This document shows, piece by piece, positions 37,171 through 46,500 of a DNA stretch of 64,000 nucleotides. Position 1 is the stretch's first letter. Each line of letters opens with the position of its first letter. The notes below the pieces were generated by a model. It was not told the origin of the DNA, did not search any database, and worked only from the letters and a program-made list of their open reading frames with translations. This stretch comes from Corynespora cassiicola (lineage: Eukaryota; Ascomycota; Dothideomycetes; Pleosporales; Corynesporascaceae). Location: positions 2,170,001 to 2,234,000 of the forward strand of contig JAEUWY010000012.1 of assembly GCA_022059125.1 (NCBI GenBank). Reading direction: 5' to 3'. Made by a program: the position numbers and the translations under genes.

Positions 37171-37782
37171 ATGACGCGCGGGTTTCCCTCGTTGCTGCCC
37201 ACTTTCGCAACGATGCCTAAAACACCAACAGTCTCCAGTACCGTCCGCCGTCATCGCCTAGCTGATTTTGTCGAGGCCGTAGGAGAAGTCATGGTTCAAA
37301 AGTGTTCGACTTGCGTAAAGCATAAACGAGTGTGTAAGGTGCATGTTCGTTCCGGAAAGTGCAGTGAGTGTCTGCATCGCGGGCAGCGGTGCAACATTCG
37401 CGTTACTCAGTCCGAGTTCCAGCGTCTTGCTAAGGAGAAAGAGAAATTGCGACAACAGATAAAGGAGTCGCGCGAAGCGCAGGATGCGGCTGTGAAAGCG
37501 CATGAAAAGGCCTTGGAGGACTTGCAGGTGGCGAGAGCCAAAGAAGAGCGGCTTCGTCAACAGATGGACTTGCTCGATCGTCGTGCGGAGGAGGCCATAT
37601 CGGTGGAGGAACGAGACCTGGAGGAGCAAGAGCAGCGGGAACGCGAGGCGTTGTCCGAAGTTCTTACTTTCGACGGTCCTTCCGAGGGTCTTGCTCTTAA
37701 CCTTTCTCCGAGCACTTGGAGCGCTATCGAGGGTTTTCCCGACAACTTCTGGGAAGTACCCGTGTCGTCCGCTGGTCCCTAA
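37171..37782 (+). CDS. Antisense accessory gene of the retrotransposon: Zn2Cys6-like cluster plus coiled-coil protein
   Basis: An open frame of 203 aa on the strand opposite to gag-pol, between the end of pol and the 3' LTR; it overlaps the pol 3' end tail-to-tail by 59 bp (37724-37782). The start ATG 37171 or ATG 37213 (M15) are both possible. Residues 45-74 hold six cysteines spaced C-x2-C-x6-C-x8-C-x2-C-x6-C, exactly within the Zn2Cys6 consensus, with basic residues between them ([11 protein letters not shown]). Residues ~82-160 form a highly charged coiled-coil, as in the dimerisation region after fungal Zn2Cys6 domains. The tail is acidic and hydrophobic ([15 protein letters not shown]), resembling an activation segment. 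It has its own space for a promoter next to the LTR. A role as a DNA-binding regulator of the element or host is an inference; RNA or Gag binding is possible too. Confidence 0.75.
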   Translation: MTRGFPSLLPTFATMPKTPTVSSTVRRHRLADFVEAVGEVMVQKCSTCVKHKRVCKVHVRSGKCSECLHRGQRCNIRVTQSEFQRLAKEKEKLRQQIKESREAQDAAVKAHEKALEDLQVARAKEERLRQQMDLLDRRAEEAISVEERDLEEQEQREREALSEVLTFDGPSEGLALNLSPSTWSAIEGFPDNFWEVPVSSAGP

Positions 37783-40700
37783 GTGTTTGGTCGTGTACGA
37801 TGTGTCGCCTTTCTTCGGGTATGTTTTCTTTGATTACCCCTGTGTAGTAGTGGAGGTGATTTCGTCTTCGGCTTTCCTTGAGTAGTCGCTGACAGTTCTT
37901 CAGGTTTCGTTCTGGTTCCCAAGTGTTTTCCGAATCTGGGTATCCTTTCCATTTGACCAACCATTCCTGTGCGAAGTGGTTGTCGCGGAATTCGTCTCGT
38001 CCTATCTCGCGGTAGCCTACTAGCGCTTCTACTTCGAATTCGACTTCTTCTTCCGTCTCGTAATGGAAGTGTTCTTGGACTGGTGTTTCGGCGTCGGCAG
38101 GTTCCAATAGTGACACATGGAACACTGGGTGTATTCTAGCATTGGCAGGGAGTTGGAGTTTATAGTTGACTGGTCCCTTTCGTTCTAGAATCAAAAATGG
38201 TCCGACCTTGACGTGATCCAATTTCTTGCTTGGTCGTGTCGTTCGAAGATTTTTCGTGAGAAGATACACTTTATCCCCCCTCTTTAGCTGAGGTGCCATT
38301 TTTCGTTTCTGGTTGACATAAGAAATGGTCTTGCGTTGTGCTGTCTCGATATTCTTTCGTAATTGTTCGTGAAGTTCTCGTAATTCTCCCGATTTGTCCA
38401 TTGCTTGACTTGCAACTGGCTTGATTCGTTCTTCCTTAATCCTTGGTAATAGGAGATTTGGGTGTGTCCCGTGTAATGCATAATAAGGAGATTGCTTCGT
38501 CGTTACTGATTCTCTGTTGTTGAATGCGAGTTGTGCCATGGGTAGTAGTGATACCCAATTATTTTGTTTTTGGTTGCTATACATCCGTAGGTATGTTTTC
38601 ATGGTCTGGTTTGTTCTTTCTGTTTGACCGTCTGTCTGTGGATGGTATGCCGTTGATAATTTTCTTTTAATTCCGATGGCTGACATCAGTGTCGTCCAGT
38701 AGTTTGATGTGAAGAGTTTGTCTCTGTCGCTGATGATTGATTGAGGCAATCCGTGATACCTAACTACGCGATCCAGAATAACCTGTGCTAGTTCCGGCGC
38801 AGTGTAGTTGTCTCTAAATGGAATCATTTCTGCGTATTTCGTGAATCTGTCCACAACCACTAGGATGGCATTGTAGGGTACTCTGGAAACCGGGTCGTGA
38901 GACGTTGGTAATCCGGTGACAAAGTCCATAGCAATGTCTGTCCATGGTTTGTCTGGTATTTCTACAGCTTGTAGTTCTCCATATTGAGCGTGTGTACTGT
39001 GCTTGTTCTTTTGACATGTTGTGCATTTCTTGATGAACTTCGCTACTTTGTCTTTCAATCCAGGGATGTCGTACGTTCGTTGTATCAGTTTGATCGTTTG
39101 TTCGACACCTGGGTGTCCGTGCAACGGATCTTCGTGATACTGCTGGATGATGGTTTGATGAAGTTCTTCTGGTACTTGTTGATGTACTGTCATGATAAGA
39201 TTGATGCTGCGTGCTGGCCCTAAAGTGCCGTCTGGCGCTTGCTTGAGGATAGCAGCTTCGTTCGTTGACTTGGTTCCTGCGATGTCCGTCCTTCGACTCA
39301 GAGCATCTGCTCTTCCATTTTCTTTGCCTGGTGTGTAGACAATCTTGAATTTGTACTGTCCTAGTTCTTCACTCCATCTGGTATGTCGTCGGTCTAATGG
39401 TTTGGTTGTCGTGAATGTCATTAGATTCTTGTGGTCCGAGTATACCGTGAGTTCTGAACAGCTTTCTGCGTAGATTCTCCAATGCTTGAGAGAGTCTATG
39501 ATGGCAAGTAATTCCTTGTCGTGAACATCGTAGTTTTCTTCAGCTCCGCTGAACTTTCTCGAATAGTAGGCAATCGGGTGCCATTTGCCTTCTTTTTCTT
39601 GACTGATGCATGCTCCCATTGCTAGGTCTGATGCGTCTGTTTCCATGCGTAAGGGTTTTCCACTGGTGAAAGATATGAGAACCGGTGGTGATATGCTTGC
39701 TTCTTTGAGTGTCTCAAAGGCTTGTTGTTGGTCTGTATCCCACTTAAATGGTACATCTTTTCTTGTTAATTTGGTGAGTGGTAGTGCCTTTTCTGAGTAG
39801 TGATCGATGAACTGCCTGTTGAAGTTGCAGAATCCTAAGAAGGATTGTATGTCCTTGACGTTCTTTGGCGTAGGCCAGTTCTTGACTACTTCAATTTTCT
39901 TTGGACTGATCTTGACTCCGTGTCTTCCCACAATGTGTCCTAAGAATTCAACTTCTTCTTTGTGGAATTCACATTTCTCTGGTTTGAGTCGTAGTCCTGC
40001 TTTTCCCAAACATTCCAGTACTGTTCGTACGTGCTGGACGTGTTCCTTGAGGTCCTTGGAAAAGACTAGGATGTCATCTAGGTATGCGATGACGAATATG
40101 TCTAGGTGTGCTCTCAACACGTTGTTGATGAGTGCCTGACATGTCGCAGGTGCGTTGGTAAGACCGAATGGCATTACAAGATATTCATAGTGCCCATACC
40201 GCGTCCGGAATGCCGTCTTCCATTCTTCACCTTTCTTCATGCGTATCAAGTTGTACGCGCCTCGGAGATCTAAGGCTGTAAATATCTGTGCTCCAGATAG
40301 CCTATCTCTGAGCTCTTGAATGTTCGGTAGTGGATATCTGTTCTTGATCGTGATGTTGTTGAGTTTCCTAAAATCCACACATAACCGTAGGGATCCATCT
40401 TTCTTGGGAACAAAGATGATCGGGTATCCCGCCTCTGACGTTGATTCGCGTATGAATCCTTTCTTGAGGTTTTCATCGAGGTATGCTCGTAACGATACGA
40501 GTTCTTTTTCCGTTAGACTGTAGATGGGCTCGAAAGTCGGATGCTTTCCTTCCTGAAGGGCTATTTCGCAGTCCCAGGGCTGATGCTTAGGTAACGCTCT
40601 GTCGTCTACCTCTTCTCGAAAGAGTGGTTCCCATTTGCTGTACTCTTCGGGGATTACAGGAGTTGCGCGAGTTGTCTCCAAATCTCTCACTTCTTTGTCC

Positions 40701-41251
40701 GGTGGCTCCTTGTCGGATCTGGTGGAGTCGACCTTTCTTCTTGAAAGCGTCTTAGTCGATCCCTTGCTGCCTATGTTATTCAGCGTGATCTCATCTACCA
40801 TCGAACGCTGCCGATGCGTAGGTCCCGATGCGATGGCGCACTCGCATCCTATGAACGAAAGCTTCTTTTTCGCCCAGTCGATATATGGGTTATGCTTTCT
40901 GAACCATGGAAGTCCTAAAATGACGTCGTGGATGGCCGTGCCCATGATGTCGAAGGAGATCTCTTCCTGGTGTCCCTGGATGTCCATGATGGTCGTGGCT
41001 TCTTGATCCATCAATGCTTTTCCTGGCATCTTCCTTCCAGTTGCCGTGTGGAGGAAATAGGGTCGCTCGTGGGCATGCGTTCTTGCCTTACTACGCTTTA
41101 CAGCCTGCTGTGAAAGGTAGTTGCGCTGAGCCCCTGTGTCTAATAATGCCTTCATCCAGTATCCATTAAGCTTGACAGGTAGCTTGACTAAGTTCTCTGA
41201 GTTGGTAGCGCACAATGCCTTGGGTCGATCCCAGGCGCTAAGTGCTGTCCT
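37724..41251 (-). CDS. Pol polyprotein: protease, RT, RNase H, integrase, chromodomain (made by -1 frameshift)
   Basis: The frame entered by -1 slippage at 41251-41257 gives about 1175 residues with no ATG of its own near the start. Counting from Leu at 41215 (residue 1): the aspartic protease active site DTG at 26-28; RT with [10 protein letters not shown] (~314) and the YLDD box (378-381); RNase H with METDASD (~524-530), DKELLAI and YSDHKN; the integrase HHCC zinc finger ([14 protein letters not shown], 694-734); and the catalytic triad D764, D830, E866, with the D-x35-E spacing. A C-terminal chromodomain (~1057-1115, [20 protein letters not shown]) should read histone marks and guide integration to heterochromatin. 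That fits the insertion into RIPed, presumably H3K9-methylated, repeats. All catalytic residues are present and no stops occur. Confidence 0.93.
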   Translation of the reverse strand, partial: RTALSAWDRPKALCATNSENLVKLPVKLNGYWMKALLDTGAQRNYLSQQAVKRSKARTHAHERPYFLHTATGRKMPGKALMDQEATTIMDIQGHQEEISFDIMGTAIHDVILGLPWFRKHNPYIDWAKKKLSFIGCECAIASGPTHRQRSMVDEITLNNIGSKGSTKTLSRRKVDSTRSDKEPPDKEVRDLETTRATPVIPEEYSKWEPLFREEVDDRALPKHQPWDCEIALQEGKHPTFEPIYSLTEKELVSLRAYLDENLKKGFIRESTSEAGYPIIFVPKKDGSLRLCVDFRKLNNITIKNRYPLPNIQELRDRLSGAQIFTALDLRGAYNLIRMKKGEEWKTAFRTRYGHYEYLVMPFGLTNAPATCQALINNVLRAHLDIFVIAYLDDILVFSKDLKEHVQHVRTVLECLGKAGLRLKPEKCEFHKEEVEFLGHIVGRHGVKISPKKIEVVKNWPTPKNVKDIQSFLGFCNFNRQFIDHYSEKALPLTKLTRKDVPFKWDTDQQQAFETLKEASISPPVLISFTSGKPLRMETDASDLAMGACISQEKEGKWHPIAYYSRKFSGAEENYDVHDKELLAIIDSLKHWRIYAESCSELTVYSDHKNLMTFTTTKPLDRRHTRWSEELGQYKFKIVYTPGKENGRADALSRRTDIAGTKSTNEAAILKQAPDGTLGPARSINLIMTVHQQVPEELHQTIIQQYHEDPLHGHPGVEQTIKLIQRTYDIPGLKDKVAKFIKKCTTCQKNKHSTHAQYGELQAVEIPDKPWTDIAMDFVTGLPTSHDPVSRVPYNAILVVVDRFTKYAEMIPFRDNYTAPELAQVILDRVVRYHGLPQSIISDRDKLFTSNYWTTLMSAIGIKRKLSTAYHPQTDGQTERTNQTMKTYLRMYSNQKQNNWVSLLPMAQLAFNNRESVTTKQSPYYALHGTHPNLLLPRIKEERIKPVASQAMDKSGELRELHEQLRKNIETAQRKTISYVNQKRKMAPQLKRGDKVYLLTKNLRTTRPSKKLDHVKVGPFLILERKGPVNYKLQLPANARIHPVFHVSLLEPADAETPVQEHFHYETEEEVEFEVEALVGYREIGRDEFRDNHFAQEWLVKWKGYPDSENTWEPERNLKNCQRLLKESRRRNHLHYYTGVIKENIPEERRHIVHDQTLRDQRTTRVLPRSCRENPR

Positions 41252-43182
41252 AAAAAAGACTCGTTGCTGAATCCATACAAGCGTTTCTCATTCCAGTGAC
41301 GTTCGCAATCATCGTGTAAGCATGTTTGCCAGAGATCTTGCGTACATCTCCTGTTGACTAGCATGTTCGTTGCGAGTTCTTCAGCTTCGTTCATCCCGGG
41401 GAAATGTTGTGATTGTCGTTTGTCCCATAGGTGAGTGTCGCATACATGTGTCTCGCAGTCGAACCATTGATGTTTGCATTCGCGTGGTTTGGATGGAAAC
41501 CAGTTTGCGGCCATCTTGTCCGAGTAGTGGATTTGACATTGGTCTTCTCGACAAGAGGTCCATGAGTAAGTTACGTGTTTTGGATTCCTTGGGTCTAGGT
41601 AGTATTGCAGTTCTTGCGTGTTTCGGCTTCGTAGAGGACTTGGAACCGTGTTTGGTTCGCTGTCAGGGTCTGGTAAAACTCCCAGTTTGATTCCTGAATC
41701 TGGTTGATTGACTCGTTCCCATGCCTTGGAACTGCGTCGTTGTCGGCGTTCCTCTGGGTCTTGATTTTCTTTGTCTGAGTCATTGTGCCTCTTTGTCCGT
41801 TTGCGCGTTACAGGTGATTCTTCCCGCCATGCGGGCGTTCTTGTCGAATCTCTCCTGTGTTCCTTAAGAGCTTCGGCCAATTCTTGTATTTCTTCGAGGT
41901 CCTTGTTCATCCTGAATCGTGCGAGTTCGGGTGGCGTGCTGCCATCGCTGTTTCTTTCGAACTCGTAACTGGCGTCGCTTAGATAGTCTTCGTGATCGTG
42001 TGCTTCGCGAAAGGCTTCTTCTTCCTCGGGGCTAGGTCCTTCAAATTTGACTTCTTTAAGGATGCTCCTAGGCTCCGTTTGAGTGCCTTTGTCTTGATAC
42101 TGAACACAATCGAAGAATCCCTCCGTTTCTCCATGTCGCAGTGGTTCGCTGTCGCAGATGAATCCCGTTTTCTGGAATCTGTCTACGACGACTTTCCATT
42201 CATCGTCTGCGTCGGATTCGTCATCCGGAGTGGTTTGCAATACATTTAGCTGTCGAACGACCTTGTTCTTTGATCGACAGTCTCTTGCGATGTGGCCTGT
42301 CTTTCCACACGCGTAGCAAGTTATAGCCTTGCCTTTAGGCTTGTCGTTTCTCTTTTTGTTACCTCCTCGTCCCGCTTCCTGGATATTACCGAGGACCATT
42401 GGTTCGTCACCATAGGTGTCACGAGTGAGATGCGTTACCTTGCGTTCAACTCGTTTACCGGTGTTGGCGTTGTAGTACCCTTTGCCATAGCTTGGTTTGG
42501 TACGTTGTCGGTATCGTGGGTTTTGGTCCTGGCGTAATTCCATACGCAGTTCGTACAGTTTCTGATCGATGTCGATGGACTCATTTATAAGTTGTTCAAG
42601 CGTGTCGAGCTGAGCTCCAGAACGCATGAGTTCTTCTTTGACGTTGGGTTTGAGTCCTTGGCGGTACATCGTCATAAGTGCCTTGTCATCCCATTCCGTG
42701 AGGATCGACAGTTGCTGAAATTCGTTGGCGTAGTCAGCAGCTGAAGCCCGTTGTTTGAGATGTTGGATGTCTCGTCCGGCAATTGTATCCTTGTTGGCGA
42801 TTCCGAAGACTTGTTTGATCTTCTCCTTGAATTCATCGAAATCCTCCATCCATTCGTTGACGTCGTCGTTGGCTTCGCCGTCCTTGTACTTGATGAGAGC
42901 TGGTTTGATCCATTGAAGTGCTTTGCCTCTCATGTACGTGGCTGCGAACATGACGCGTTTCTTTTCCTTAACGTTTCCACCTTGGAAGTCGAAGAACAAG
43001 TCGAGCTGCAAGAGCCAGTCTTCGAGCTTGCTTCGTTCTCCATGGTAGAGGTCAGGTGTTGCTACTTTGATAGAATTGTTGTCTGCCGTGTTAGGTTGTA
43101 CGATTGCACCAGTAGTGGCCTTAGCACCAACAGTGCTACTGGTTGGGGTTGAGGGTGCGCGTGATCCTGAAGTGGTACTCAT
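41188..43182 (-). CDS. Gag with CCHC knuckle and an unusual C-terminal triple Cys/His repeat
   Basis: 664 aa from ATG 43182 (18 nt after the 5' LTR) to TAG 41188. Residues ~40-215 are the retrotransposon Gag capsid region ([20 protein letters not shown] onward). A zinc knuckle, [14 protein letters not shown], is at 289-302. A ~230-residue acidic and charged linker follows. Residues 536-638 contain three copies of W-x2-C-x4-C-x2-H-x3-K-x(4-5)-F (W541, W573, W618). Each is preceded six or seven residues before its first Cys by another Cys or His (H536, C569, C613), so each could bind one zinc in a CCCH-like way. Fungal gypsy Gags are often around 300-400 aa; this C-terminal extension is out of the ordinary. 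The gag stop lies just downstream of the frameshift site. Confidence 0.9.
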   Translation of the reverse strand: MSTTSGSRAPSTPTSSTVGAKATTGAIVQPNTADNNSIKVATPDLYHGERSKLEDWLLQLDLFFDFQGGNVKEKKRVMFAATYMRGKALQWIKPALIKYKDGEANDDVNEWMEDFDEFKEKIKQVFGIANKDTIAGRDIQHLKQRASAADYANEFQQLSILTEWDDKALMTMYRQGLKPNVKEELMRSGAQLDTLEQLINESIDIDQKLYELRMELRQDQNPRYRQRTKPSYGKGYYNANTGKRVERKVTHLTRDTYGDEPMVLGNIQEAGRGGNKKRNDKPKGKAITCYACGKTGHIARDCRSKNKVVRQLNVLQTTPDDESDADDEWKVVVDRFQKTGFICDSEPLRHGETEGFFDCVQYQDKGTQTEPRSILKEVKFEGPSPEEEEAFREAHDHEDYLSDASYEFERNSDGSTPPELARFRMNKDLEEIQELAEALKEHRRDSTRTPAWREESPVTRKRTKRHNDSDKENQDPEERRQRRSSKAWERVNQPDSGIKLGVLPDPDSEPNTVPSPLRSRNTQELQYYLDPRNPKHVTYSWTSCREDQCQIHYSDKMAANWFPSKPRECKHQWFDCETHVCDTHLWDKRQSQHFPGMNEAEELATNMLVNRRCTQDLWQTCLHDDCERHWNEKRLYGFSNESFLGQHLAPGIDPRHCALPTQRT
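41251..41257 (-). promoter_or_regulatory. -1 ribosomal frameshift slippery heptamer (T TTT TTA) for Gag-Pol
   Basis: On the element strand the gag frame reads TCT TTT TTA GGA, a perfect X XXY YYZ heptamer. The -1 frame is opened by a TGA just upstream and runs uninterrupted into protease, while gag stops 20 codons later, so the shift must occur in this short window. Ten nt downstream begins a stable hairpin: TAGCGC pairs with GCGCTA, with CCTGGG pairing with CCCAAGG inside it (about 41209-41240). Confidence 0.82.
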
Positions 43183-43190
43183 CTTGAAGG

Positions 43191-43200
43191 GTGTTCACAA
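43191..43200 (-). other. Putative primer binding site, possibly self-priming
   Basis: The sequence right after the 5' LTR is TTGTGAACACCC. It does not begin with the TGG expected for a tRNA 3' CCA. Its GTGAACAC is complementary to GTGTTCAC at 43390-43397 inside the LTR, about 30 nt after a TATA box, near where the transcript should begin. This resembles the Tf1 self-priming arrangement. Confidence 0.45.
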
Positions 43201-43570
43201 TGTTAAGGCTGTGCTACAGGCTATGAGCGAGGCTAGGGAGCAAGTAGCTGCTTGGGTTGATTCTCGGGGATAAGTACTGGTAGGGTCACGTGAGTGAAAC
43301 GATGTGCGATATGCTGTACGGGTCTCCGTGTTGGCAGATAGAGCACGATAGGTTGATAGTCAATTCCAAACGATAGATTTGCTAACAAGGTGAACACAAT
43401 TGTAGAGTACAATTGTGTGGACTATATACATGTGCCTGAGGCTTCTGCTCAGTACTGCTCAGTTGCTCAGTACTGCTGAGCGGACTGATCAACTGAGCAC
43501 GTCACGTGACCAGCCATGGCGGTGCGACCCTGTCGGCCCCGTCATTGGCCCACGTTTGTGGCTCATAACA
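43201..43570 (-). repeat. 5' LTR of the intact element
   Basis: 370 bp, appears identical to 36760-37129. The U3 part contains direct and inverted copies of GCTCAGTACTGCTCAG / ACTGAGC (about 43446-43498). Confidence 0.95.
43421..43430 (-). promoter_or_regulatory. TATA box of the LTR promoter
   Basis: TGTATATAGT on the element strand, followed by a perfect inverted repeat with 11-bp arms (ACACAATTGTA / TACAATTGTGT, 43394-43418, spacer 3 nt). It sits where a U3 core promoter would drive gag-pol transcription. Confidence 0.55.
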
Positions 43571-43575
43571 CTAAA
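43571..43575. repeat. Target site duplication, right (CTAAA)
   Basis: Pairs with 36755-36759. Confidence 0.93.
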
Positions 43576-46500
43576 GCTGTTTTAGTAGTAGTTTAAATAA
43601 CTAAAGCAGAGTCAAAACGTATGCAGACTAAAAAAATATTACTAGCTATTTATATAACTTTAAAAACAGTTTAGCAGAGTATAAAAAAAATAAATTAAAA
43701 GCTAACTAACTTAAAAATAGTTTTTTTACGCAGCCTAGTTTACGCAGATAGAAAAAAAACTACTAAATTTACTAAGTTTTTTTTAGTAAAGCGGTTCTGG
43801 CAGGCGGGTAAATTAAGTAGAATATTACTAAAGCTTAAAGATAAGTCTAAATTAAAAGAATCTAATAGTAATAGCGATTTAATTTTTAATAAAAATAAGA
43901 AGAACTAGTAGTTAGGCCTAGGGAGTTTCGGGGGCAGGCCTAAGAGAAGTTCTAAATAAATATTTAATAACTATTCTATTTTACTCTATTATCTTACAGA
44001 TAATCTATATTTTTTATTTTTTACTTCTATGCTTAAAGCTATTAGTTTAGAAATTTAAGAGGTTCTAGCTTGTCCGGGTACTTATCGTAGAATACTTTTA
44101 GCTTATATAAAGCTTCTATAAAATTTAATGCGTTATACTACGTAGAATCTAAGTTATATCTAATTTAACTTACTTAGTATTTTAGTAATAAGCGTACCAG
44201 TTTGCTGGCGAGAATATTCTCTACTTTTTATTTTTCTACTTTATTAATAGATACTCCGCTAGATTTTAGAGCTTTTTATTCTAAAAAAAAGTTAGCTAGG
44301 TTTTTATATAGAACATCTAGTGCGAATATATTATAGATTTTTAATTTAGAAGGCAGTTTAAAGCAGTATAAATAATCTACTTTTTCTAGTATTTTAAAGG
44401 GACCTGTCTACTGTTCAGACAGCTTTTAGCTTAGTTTTATAAATATTAGATTTTTCGTACTAAAATATACTTAATCTCTAATATTCTAATCTACTTATTA
44501 GTAATAGAGATTAACTTAAGCTTATATTTTTTTTTAAGCTTTTTTAAAAAATTTTTTCGCGAGCTTTTATACTTTATATATCTATAAAATAAGTACTAGA
44601 GCGTTTTAGTAGTTTAGTCTTTTCTAAAGCTTAGAAAATTCTAGTTTTTTCTAATACTAACTCTGACGGGGTTTAGAACCGAATAGAACTTAATAGAAAG
44701 TTATTTCTAAGTTTATATATAGAAGAGTAATCTGGGCGCGATCTATTAACAGCAGAAATTCGCTCTAGTTATTCTAGTAGTAGCTTATAAATAGTTTTAG
44801 TTTTTAGTTAATATATTAGTTTATAATTTTAGTTTAGCTATCTGTTTTTTTATAATATACAGTAAACAGTTTTACTTTAACGCTAATAATTTAACAGAAT
44901 TTAAACTAGAAACTAAAAATAAACTGTAGTTCTTAGTCTGATATAATTAACTCTAGAGTATATCTAAATTAGTATATTTACTAAATAAACAGATAGGTTA
45001 TACTACGTGCGTTAGTATTCTTATAATATAAAATTAATACAGCTTATTTAGAGAGTTAATTAATAATTACTAAAATCTGATTATAGCTAGCTTTATTACA
45101 GGGAAATTTTTTAAAGTTTATACAGAGGTGTTGCATAGAACAGTTTAGAATAAAAAAAAAATAGATTTTTCTAGCAGAATAAACTTATTTTAGATATACT
45201 TATTAATAGATAAAGTAGTTCTGTATATATTACTTACACAAGTTATCTATACCTTTCTAGTAGTACTTCTAAGCTAATAGCTGGTAGATTTTTGTAGCGC
45301 TAGAGTGTGCTAAAAAAACTTAGTTATAAGCTTTTTATATTAAGCGTGTAATAAGCGTAAAGTTCTAAAAAATATATAGTTAATATTAGTATAATATAAG
45401 TCTGTTATATATTTAGTACTAGTTAAAAAAGTTTTCGCGTTTCTTTATAAAGCTTAATTAATTTTTTTTTAAAAAAGTATTAATAAGTTTAAAAAAGTTA
45501 AAGTTTATTAAGTTTTTTAGAAATATTATATATACGCGAGCCACATACTTAGTTTAGACTCTAATATATTTTTAAGCTAACTTAGTGTTAATACAGAAAT
45601 TAAAGCGATATAGTTCTATTAGCACGTAAAAATAGTTATTATACTAAATAGTAAAAAAGTTTTTAAAATTTTGTTCGCGACAGCTAAAAATATCAGTTCT
45701 AGTATTATTTTTACTTAGAGTGTATTTAATTTAAAAGTTAAAAAGCGCTAGTTTTTCTGCTTATTTTATTTATCTAGTATTTAAAATTTTAGTCGTTATA
45801 AAGTATTCTAGTAACCTATAATTAGAATACATCTAAATTTAATACTTTACAGAGAAAAGATTAGCTCGCTATTTCTGGAAAGCGGTAATAATAGCAAAAA
45901 GTTTTTTATTATGTATTTTCTAGTTAAGTTTAGAACTGGATAGAGTTTTGCTGTAAAAAGTATATAAATACTAATTTCTGTTAGTATATTACTAAGACTG
46001 TACGCCTGCAATAGCGCTATTAAATATATTAGTTTTTAGTTTTATAAATAGTTTAGAATTAAAATAATAAAGAGTTAGAATAGAAAGAAGAGAGTTTTTT
46101 AAGACCTCGAATGCCTAGTCGCATTTTTAAATCTATTTAAAAAATATAGCAGAGCTTTAGAGTGCACTAATTAGTAAAGTAATATAAAAATATTTTAGTA
46201 TAAATTATTAGTAGAAGCTAGTAAATTTAAAAAAAAACTTTACTTTTATAATAGTAGTAAGTCAGACTTAATTCTGTAGAGCTTTAACTTTTTCTAAATC
46301 TACTTCTAGTTTTTAGTTAGTTAGAATATATCTTAAGTATTAGGTACGTTTTACATAGAATTTAGACTTAGCTATATCTACTTATAGTTTAGCTTAACGT
46401 AGTTATTCTAAAACAGCCTTAATATACTAAATATAGATTTATTTATTTTCGGAGTAGATAAAAATATTATTTAGATATATAATGCAGAAGTTATTAAAAT

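Larger units (their letters stand above)
36760..43570 (-). mobile_element. Intact Ty3/gypsy chromovirus-type LTR retrotransposon, family 2
   Basis: A 6811-bp element in minus orientation with two 370-bp LTRs that look identical by eye and a perfect CTAAA target duplication on both sides (36755-36759, 43571-43575). Order, in its own direction: 5' LTR, 18-nt leader, gag, -1 frameshift, pol (protease, RT, RNase H, integrase, chromodomain), then an antisense gene, a polypurine tract and the 3' LTR. Base composition is normal and there are no RIP changes, in strong contrast to all surrounding repeats. With open frames and matching LTRs it is probably young and potentially able to transpose. Confidence 0.95.
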
